Shown piece by piece: positions 5,567-5,754 of a DNA stretch of 5,754 bases. How positions within the stretch are numbered: position 1 is the stretch's first letter; each line of letters opens with the position of its first letter. The position numbers and the translations under genes are program-made. This DNA comes from JASGDB01 sp049841315 (lineage in GTDB: Bacteria; Bacteroidota; Bacteroidia; Flavobacteriales; Weeksellaceae). The DNA lies in the NCBI GenBank assembly GCA_049841315.1, contig JASGDB010000064.1, positions 1 to 5,754 on the forward strand. The letters run 5' to 3'. The notes below the pieces were generated by a model. It made no database searches and was not told where the DNA came from. It worked only from the letters and a program-made list of their open reading frames with translations.

Positions 5567-5754
5567 TTGCTAAAAATTTTTATAGCTATTTTGAGATGGA
5601 TTTTTTGCTTCGTGTTTGAAGATTTATCGGGATAAATCAAAAATAGGAAGTGAAAAATACGCTCAAAAGAGCATCAAAATTTAGCAAAGACATTCTTTAT
5701 GAGACACAAAAATAAATTTCGGTAAAATTTAAACATCCTATGTTAAAATCCAAA

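Larger units (their letters stand above)
5425..5737. mobile_element. MITE-like non-autonomous element with long inverted arms
   Basis: The ~313-bp segment begins GATGTTTAAATTT and ends with its exact complement AAATTTAAACATC. The left arm (5425-5503) and right arm (5650-5737, reverse complement) then share three parts. The first is the 13 perfect terminal bases plus 15 more with four mismatches. The second is a variable stretch of about 19 versus 27 nt. The third is an inner block of about 31 nt, AATTTTGAAGCTCTTTTGAG plus CGTGTTTTTCAC, with about two mismatches. The 146-bp core has no credible reading frame. The outer 56 bp of the left arm match the end of the ISAs1 remnant at 466-521, so an ISAs1-like transposase may have mobilised it. 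I see no clear target-site duplication in the flanks, and the right boundary is only 17 bp from the window end. This entry also accounts for the gene-free stretch from 5434 onward. Confidence 0.6.

Overview
The window looks like a chromosomal segment of a flavobacterium, most likely Weeksellaceae (Chryseobacterium or a close relative). The DNA is AT-rich. The promoters fit the Bacteroidetes -7 consensus TAnnTTTG, there are no Shine-Dalgarno sites, and the tRNA gene does not encode its CCA end. The protein families (a TonB-plug/OMP_b-brl_3 receptor and a GSCFA-domain protein) are typical of the phylum. The assignment rests on sequence style and remembered families, not on a search.

Layout. (1) 41-521: remnant of an ISAs1-family insertion sequence on the + strand. 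An N-terminal transposase piece is joined to a C-terminal piece by an internal deletion, a 49-bp insert breaks the frame again, and the IS end follows the stop. (2) 560-724: tRNA-Ser(GGA) on the minus strand, with its own promoter and a strong 3' hairpin. (3) 772-5226: three minus-strand genes. In transcription order they are a short-chain polyprenyl diphosphate synthase, a GSCFA-domain protein and a 716-residue TonB-dependent outer-membrane receptor. The first two are probably co-transcribed from a good promoter at 5196-5226. The receptor is separated from them by a likely terminator and a leader region with inverted repeats. (4) 5282-5433: a + strand promoter and the first ~38 codons of a small gene, cut off at the edge of a repeat element. 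(5) 5425-5737: a ~313-bp non-coding element with long imperfect inverted arms (MITE-like). Its outer 56 bp nearly match, in inverted orientation, the IS end at 466-521.

How the parts relate. The synthase makes prenyl diphosphates for quinone, carotenoid or undecaprenyl pathways. The GSCFA protein is a predicted SGNH-type hydrolase of unknown substrate. The receptor presumably imports an unknown ligand. Nothing ties the three into one pathway.

The unusual content lies mainly in the non-coding DNA: the octamer-built palindrome filling the synthase/GSCFA gap, the GC-rich foldable leader before the receptor, and the shared IS/MITE ends bracketing the core genes. I see no defence system, CRISPR array or clearly novel multi-gene system.
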